From: Desulfosoma caldarium
Lineage (GTDB): Bacteria > Desulfobacterota > Syntrophobacteria > Syntrophobacterales > DSM-9756
NCBI RefSeq assembly: GCF_003751385.1
Contig: NZ_RJVA01000016.1
Span: 1-64,000, forward strand
Reading direction: 5' to 3'
Length of the DNA: 64,000 nucleotides
The notes beneath the pieces are model-generated. The model did no database searches. It was given only the letters and a program-made list of their open reading frames with translations, and was not told where the DNA came from. Of this stretch, positions 59,688-64,000 are shown piece after piece. The translations under genes and the position numbers were made by a program. Each line of letters begins with the position of its first letter. Position 1 is the stretch's first letter.

Positions 59688-60783
59688 GGGAATCACGCTC
59701 CGGACCGGCTCGTTCACTCTGAACCCTTTGTCCCTCGAGATTCATTCCGGTGAATGCCATGCCCTTTTGGGCCCTTCGGGTGCAGGGAAAAGCACGGTTC
59801 TCGAACTGATTGTGGGGTTTCGAAGACCTGCGGCGGGCCGCATTTTTTTAAACGGCAAAGACCTCACCCAGGTCCCGGTGGAGCGACGTGATGTGGGTTA
59901 CCTGCCCCAACAACTCGCCATCTTCCCTCACCTTTCGGTCAAGGAAAATATCATGTACGGCATCCGCTGCAGACGTAAACCTCATGGGAACGATTGGGCG
60001 GTTGTGGAGTCCTTGATCGATGCCCTGGACCTGGGGGACCTCAAAGACCGGATGCCGGCCAACCTGAGCGGCGGCGAGCGTCAGCGTGTGGCACTTGCTA
60101 GGGCGCTCGCGCCTTCCCCAAAGCTTTTGATCCTGGATGAACCTTTTTCGGCTTTGAATGAAACCTTTCGACGAGAGCTTTGGGGACTTTTAAAATCCAT
60201 ACAACAACGATACCATGTCACCACACTCATGGTTACCCATGATTTGGAGGAAGCATTTTTCTTCGGTGAAAAGATCCACATCCTTATCCACGGCACTTTA
60301 CACCAAAGCGGTCCTCGCAGAGAAGTTTTCGACAGGCCGGCCACACTCGAAGCTGCCCGTTTCTTGGGCATACCGAATCTTTTCCCCGCAATGGTCATCG
60401 ACAAGCACGACCACGGCATCGTTGTTGGATTGAAAAGCCTCGGGCTGCAATTGTCCATCGACAGGAATACACTAGGAAATGCGGAAATCAAAAAAGGGGA
60501 CTCTGTAGTCCTCGGTATTCGTCCCGAGAACGTCGTGTTACATTTGAGTGGCCAACCATGCTCCCAGAACGATCCGCGATTGAAGGGTGAAGTCGTTGAA
60601 ATGGTGGAAGGCATTCATGACCTCTCCATTTCTTTCAAACCGTACGACAGTGACGCGGTGATCAAGGTGACGACGGAGAGGCACCGGTCTGAAACGCTTC
60701 ATCACAAGAAAATTGAAATCATCCTGCCGATCGATCGCTTTTTTTGCGTCCCCTTAAATAGGAATGATTGCACTGAGGAATGA
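59674..60783 (+). CDS. modC: Molybdate/tungstate ABC transporter ATPase
   Basis: A 369-aa ATPase. Walker A GPSGAGKST (about 34-42), signature LSGGERQRVALARAL, Walker B LLILDEPFSALN and the switch HDLEEAF are all present. The C-terminal 120 residues form a TOBE/regulatory region, as in ModC/WtpC. ATG 59674 has a GAGGAGG site; the open frame extends 30 nt upstream. It powers the ModAB importer. Confidence 0.93.
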   Translation: MLKLEGITLRTGSFTLNPLSLEIHSGECHALLGPSGAGKSTVLELIVGFRRPAAGRIFLNGKDLTQVPVERRDVGYLPQQLAIFPHLSVKENIMYGIRCRRKPHGNDWAVVESLIDALDLGDLKDRMPANLSGGERQRVALARALAPSPKLLILDEPFSALNETFRRELWGLLKSIQQRYHVTTLMVTHDLEEAFFFGEKIHILIHGTLHQSGPRREVFDRPATLEAARFLGIPNLFPAMVIDKHDHGIVVGLKSLGLQLSIDRNTLGNAEIKKGDSVVLGIRPENVVLHLSGQPCSQNDPRLKGEVVEMVEGIHDLSISFKPYDSDAVIKVTTERHRSETLHHKKIEIILPIDRFFCVPLNRNDCTEE

Positions 60784-60854
60784 GGCGAAATGAAACGGAT
60801 CGGTCCGTCAATTCCCGGAAAAATTAAAGGAACCTGATGTTCTTTAAAGCCGGT

Positions 60855-60983
60855 TATAGTGCCCCCACACCAGACTGGACCAACAATAAAAGGTAACGGC
60901 CTGTGCCTCACATCCGCCGCCAGGAGAATCGGAGCAGGGTGTGCTGGAGCACGGCCTATAGTGACCTCGCACTGGACTGGACC
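60855..60983 (+). repeat. Imperfect direct repeat pair (two copies)
   Basis: 60855-60882 and 60957-60983 share TATAGTG.CC.C.CAC..GACTGGACC with about six mismatches in 27 positions. The spacer between them is 74 nt. They lie just downstream of modC and ahead of the IS remnant, and may be former IS ends or recombination scars. Confidence 0.5.
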
Positions 60984-61080
60984 GGCCACGAGCCGTCGAT
61001 TTGGTCTGCAAAAGGGGGTGCGAGATGGAAGAAAGAGTAGTTAAGCCGGTTCGAGGGCAAACATGAACGGCCAATCGTAA

Positions 61081-61170
61081 AAGCTCGATCGTGCTGGAGA
61101 TTCTCAAAGGCCACAAAACCATCGTGGGTGTGGCACGCGAGCAGGATGTCAACCGGACAACCCCCAACTC
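61081..61170 (+). mobile_element. IS3-like transposase OrfA fragment
   Basis: The frame from 61081 reads SSIVLEILKGHKTIVGVARE, then QDVNRT, close to the HTH part of IS3-type OrfA (helix, turn, VAREHGV). It has no start codon, stops quickly and is without an OrfB. It is a small relic. The rest of 60784-61508 holds no gene. Confidence 0.4.
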
Positions 61171-61448
61171 TGCTCTAATGCCCAAGAAAATCCACTTGCG
61201 ACCACATCGAAACCCGACGATCAACGGCGCATCTGAATAATGGACCGTCGAAGGGCCGAATTTCCAGGCAACCGGCACGGAAGCCTCGTGTAGGGGCAGG
61301 CCCCGTGCCTGCCCCCTTGGCCCCCGTGCCTGCCCCAATCAGGGGCAGCCACAGGGAGCTACCCCCAACATGATCCGGACAGACAAGCCAAGAGCAGCGT
61401 GGTCAGAATAACGCACATTTTGGTCGTGATTCATTGGGGTCGTTACCG

Positions 61449-61991
61449 TGGCCGTGCTCCCACGGGAAGGCCGTGCCGAGCGCCTCCACAAGGGTTTTTC
61501 CCGACGCGCTAGGCCTTGGCCAAGAGATTCGCCAGGCGCTGTTTTTCGGCAGCGGCTTTGTTCCAATCGGCCACGGCGCCGTCGAAAAAGAGCCTCGCCC
61601 ATTCCTGGTAAACGGAATCCAGGCTTTTGGGAAAGGCAGCCCCGTCGGCAGCCATAAGGCGACTGATGCCGTCCCAGTCGGGCAGGCTTTCCCCATTTCG
61701 GCCCAAGGCTTGGTGCAGGGCCAGCAGGCGTCCCTCCTGGTTGATCATGATGCCTTCCTGTTCGCCAAAGGCAGCCGTGGGCAGCACCACGTGAGCCCAT
61801 TGGGCCGCGGGGCCGAGAAGGTTGTCCTGCAGCACGAGAAAATCCAACCGACTCAAAGATTCCCAAACCTGAGGCAATCCTTCTTGCCAGAGCGCACTGT
61901 CTTGCAGGAGGAGGGCTCGAAAGTGACCTTCTTGAAGGGCTTCCGGCACGTCGAGGGCGGGACACTGAGGAATCGACGCACCGTCCCACAG
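61449..61991. repeat. Intact partner of the duplicated gene end
   Basis: The functional copy of the sequence repeated, in decayed form, at 54549-55095. It covers the last 160 codons of the GltD/NuoG-like gene and 60 nt beyond the stop. The two copies are direct repeats that bracket about 6.4 kb containing the rpiB pseudogene and the modABC operon. Confidence 0.8.
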
Positions 61992-64000
61992 TTCTCGAAG
62001 CCTGGCCACGGCCTCGGCATCTTCGAAAGATACACGCCCGGGAAGCATCTTCGGGTTCATGCCCACAAGGCAGGCTCCCACAGCATTGGCATAGGGGGCG
62101 GCAAGAAAGAGACCCGATCCATCTTTTTTGGCATGTTCCTTCATGATTGAGACCAGGGCTTGGACCGCCTTGATGGCATGATCAATTTCCGGTTCACTCA
62201 GCCCTTCCAAGGCCGCCAGGTCTAGAACCACCGCCACACCGCCCACTGCGCTCATGCCGCGCACCACGCCTTCCAGCGCATTCTTTTCGACGGCTTCCAA
62301 TGGAGCGGCGCGAAGGGCCTCAAGGATCTCTTCTCCGAGAGTTTCCTTCAGCAGGTCTACGGCCTTTTCACCGATTTTTTCCGCGTACTGCATGGCCAAA
62401 GACGCCAAGAGTTGCGGCCAGTTTTTCGCTTGGGCCCCGCAGTCTACGGCGGCCATGGCTCGCAGAGATTCCGGCAACTGGCCAAGGCTCCACAACGGCG
62501 TTCGTCCGCTGCGCACCGATCGACGCACGGCCGTCACCGTCACCGGATTGGTCTCTTCCATGCGTTCTCCAATGAGAAGAATGCCCTGCGCCTGAGCCAA
62601 GTCACTCATGGGATGGACCACAGAGGGTCTTTCGGTGGGAATCAGGGCGTGGCGCAAAGCGGCTTCCGCAGTCTTTCGGCCTAGGGTGTCCACATAGGGC
62701 GTGCCGAATCGCGTGCGCATCCACTTTTGGAGAAGGTAAAGTCCTTCACAGGTGTATCGAGGCGATCCCAAGGCACCCACCGATGTCAAGCCATGTTTTT
62801 GCGCCACCGCTCGAAGTCCCTGCACGGCGGCTTCCACGGCTCGCCCCCAGGACACTTCCTTGAGTTCGCCGTTTTCCCGCACCATAGGGCGCGTCGCCCT
62901 TTGGCCACGCCAATGGTCGTCATAGGCTCGAAAGCGGCCCCTGCGGCATGTGGACGCTCGGTTGGGAACGGTATCCCGCCCGTCGGCAATCCACACCAAC
63001 CGTTGCCCCTTGACCTTCAGGTCCAGTTCGCAACCGTATCCGCAATGAATGCAGTGCGTGGGCACGGAAGTCCAGTCCAGGCGTTCCACGGGCCGGCCTT
63101 GACGCCGTTCCATGAGGGCCCCTGTGGGGCACAAGTCCACACAGAGGCCGCAAGAGACGCATTTGGCGTTGAACCTGGGCCAATCTTTGAAGTCGATGGC
63201 GTCGCTGCACTGAAAGGTCTGGCAGGCCACGTAACAGCGTTCGCAGCGAATGCACTTGTTGGGGTCCAGGGCGATGACGGGATGCGTGTCAATGGCGGCC
63301 ACCCGCTGAAAGTGGATTTTTTTGCTGGGTTGTTCCCGCCAATCCACCTGGAATTCGTTCATGAGTTCCCGCAGGCGGCAGTCAAAAGCAGCGCTACAGC
63401 CGCACACCAAGCATCGTTCGGCTTCCCTATGGGCCTTCGCTTCATCGAAGCCCAATTCCACTTCCACGAAGTTTTTCACTCTTTGAGAGACTTCCAGTTC
63501 CGGCATGCGTTCCCGCGGTATGACCTTGTAGACTCCGAAGGGTTCCTTGTCGATCTGGTCCAGATTTCCCTTGCTGATGTTGAAATGCAGGGGTTCGGGT
63601 TCCACGCGGCCCGTCTGGAAAAAGCGGTTCAGTGAATAGGCGGCCTTACGGCCGTCCGCCAGGGCCGCCACCACGGTCATGGGGCCGCGGAACAAATCGC
63701 CACCGACGAAAACCATTTCCGCGCCCGTGTGCATGCTGCGTGGATCCCCCCCGATGGTGCTCCACCGCGTGACGGGAATCTTCTCCATGCTCGGGTCCTG
63801 GTCTGGCGTGAGCAGCACTGGGTATTGGCCAATGGCGCTGATGACCTGATCGGCGTCCAGAAGGGTTTCCGAGCCTTCCACAGGCACCGGGCGCCGACGT
63901 CCGCTGGCATCGGGTTCTCCCAGTTCCATGCGAATAAATTCCAGCTGCTGCGCTCGGCCGTTGTCCCCCAGAACACGGGTGGGCGCGGCCAGTAGATGGA
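61509..64000 (-). CDS. GltD-like / 2x4Fe-4S / molybdopterin-fold fusion protein (5' truncated)
   Basis: At least 829 aa; the frame continues beyond the right edge, so the start is not in view. The first visible part is GltD-type (VGGDLFRGPMTVVAALADGRKAAYSLN, and before it LGEPDASGRRRPVPVEGSE), the FAD/NADPH amidotransferase-like module. It is followed by ferredoxin motifs (CLVCGCSAAFDC, CIRCERCYVACQTFQC, CVSCGLCVDLCPTGAL) and a molybdopterin-oxidoreductase fold with its N-terminal cluster (CIHCGYGCELDLKVKG). The position that holds catalytic Cys/Sec in formate dehydrogenases reads TPYVDTLGRKTAEAALRH here, so no Mo ligand is seen; it looks NuoG-like. Function probably electron transfer from NAD(P)H. 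Confidence 0.82.
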   Translation of the reverse strand, partial: HLLAAPTRVLGDNGRAQQLEFIRMELGEPDASGRRRPVPVEGSETLLDADQVISAIGQYPVLLTPDQDPSMEKIPVTRWSTIGGDPRSMHTGAEMVFVGGDLFRGPMTVVAALADGRKAAYSLNRFFQTGRVEPEPLHFNISKGNLDQIDKEPFGVYKVIPRERMPELEVSQRVKNFVEVELGFDEAKAHREAERCLVCGCSAAFDCRLRELMNEFQVDWREQPSKKIHFQRVAAIDTHPVIALDPNKCIRCERCYVACQTFQCSDAIDFKDWPRFNAKCVSCGLCVDLCPTGALMERRQGRPVERLDWTSVPTHCIHCGYGCELDLKVKGQRLVWIADGRDTVPNRASTCRRGRFRAYDDHWRGQRATRPMVRENGELKEVSWGRAVEAAVQGLRAVAQKHGLTSVGALGSPRYTCEGLYLLQKWMRTRFGTPYVDTLGRKTAEAALRHALIPTERPSVVHPMSDLAQAQGILLIGERMEETNPVTVTAVRRSVRSGRTPLWSLGQLPESLRAMAAVDCGAQAKNWPQLLASLAMQYAEKIGEKAVDLLKETLGEEILEALRAAPLEAVEKNALEGVVRGMSAVGGVAVVLDLAALEGLSEPEIDHAIKAVQALVSIMKEHAKKDGSGLFLAAPYANAVGACLVGMNPKMLPGRVSFEDAEAVARLRELWDGASIPQCPALDVPEALQEGHFRALLLQDSALWQEGLPQVWESLSRLDFLVLQDNLLGPAAQWAHVVLPTAAFGEQEGIMINQEGRLLALHQALGRNGESLPDWDGISRLMAADGAAFPKSLDSVYQEWARLFFDGAVADWNKAAAEKQRLANLLAKA

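Noticed and set aside
1-64000. CRISPR arrays
   Set aside because: No series of regularly spaced identical repeats seen anywhere; the only short repeats are the REP-like units near 25 kb.
61509-64000. Selenocysteine-containing formate dehydrogenase
   Set aside because: No in-frame TGA in the molybdopterin domain and no Cys/Sec at the ligand position.

Overview
The window reads as chromosomal DNA of an anaerobic, sulfur- or sulfate-metabolising bacterium, most likely of the Desulfobacterota (Syntrophobacter/Desulfacinum-like). This is an inference from gene content and gene families, not from a database search. The supporting genes are a TusA-MvhD-HdrA-HdrCB-DsrE sulfur-relay operon, an Hmc-like periplasmic cytochrome / Fe-S / NrfD complex, a two-gene SUF system, a corrinoid-activator-type ferredoxin, a DUF6178-type protein and a GltD/NuoG-like fusion.

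Layout. 0-0.26 kb: end of an rRNA operon (23S 3' end, 5S, terminator). 0.28-4.9 kb: small hypothetical, RseC, RNase H, DHH phosphoesterase, tRNA-Gly(GCC), then an overlapping histone-deacetylase-fold / KptA pair. 5.0-9.7 kb: branched-chain amino-acid ABC operon livKHMGF on the minus strand, divergent from a bifunctional PutA (9.9-12.9 kb) across a 13-bp palindrome. 13.0-21.1 kb: Smr protein, ASKHA/2Fe-2S activator with a Cys-rich partner, SPOR protein, aminotransferase, and a minus-strand run of M24 peptidase, CoA-binding protein, left-handed beta-helix protein and methyltransferase. 21.3-24.7 kb: NIL-ferredoxin, NifU scaffold, MnmA and MtaB, an Fe-S / tRNA-thiolation operon. 24.7-29.5 kb: REP-like palindromes, DUF6178 gene, sufCB, small exported protein.

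29.5-43.6 kb is the most interesting block. An eight-gene minus-strand operon (tusA, mvhD, two hdrA-type flavoproteins, a winged-helix protein, hdrC, hdrB, dsrE) faces a plus-strand DsrE-like gene followed by a universal stress protein and a TAT Fe-S / NrfD / 13-heme cytochrome complex. Both sides of the divergent intergenic region carry a good sigma-54 (-24/-12) promoter, with palindromes between them placed like enhancer sites. A sigma-54 activator with a Cys-rich PAS domain lies beyond the far end of the operon. I read this as one regulated cytoplasm-to-periplasm sulfur/electron module.

43.6-45.8 kb is decayed DNA with an IS1380-family transposase remnant and a broken D-Ala-D-Ala carboxypeptidase gene. 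45.8-54.5 kb: MBL hydrolase, AzlCD exporter, TetR regulator and a divergent RND tripartite efflux operon. 54.5-56.9 kb: second decayed zone with a degenerate copy of the 3' end of the gene at 61.5-64 kb and an rpiB pseudogene. 56.9-60.8 kb: HTH/periplasmic-binding-fold regulator and a molybdate/tungstate ABC transporter. 61.5-64 kb: 5'-truncated GltD/ferredoxin/molybdopterin-fold fusion running off the right edge.
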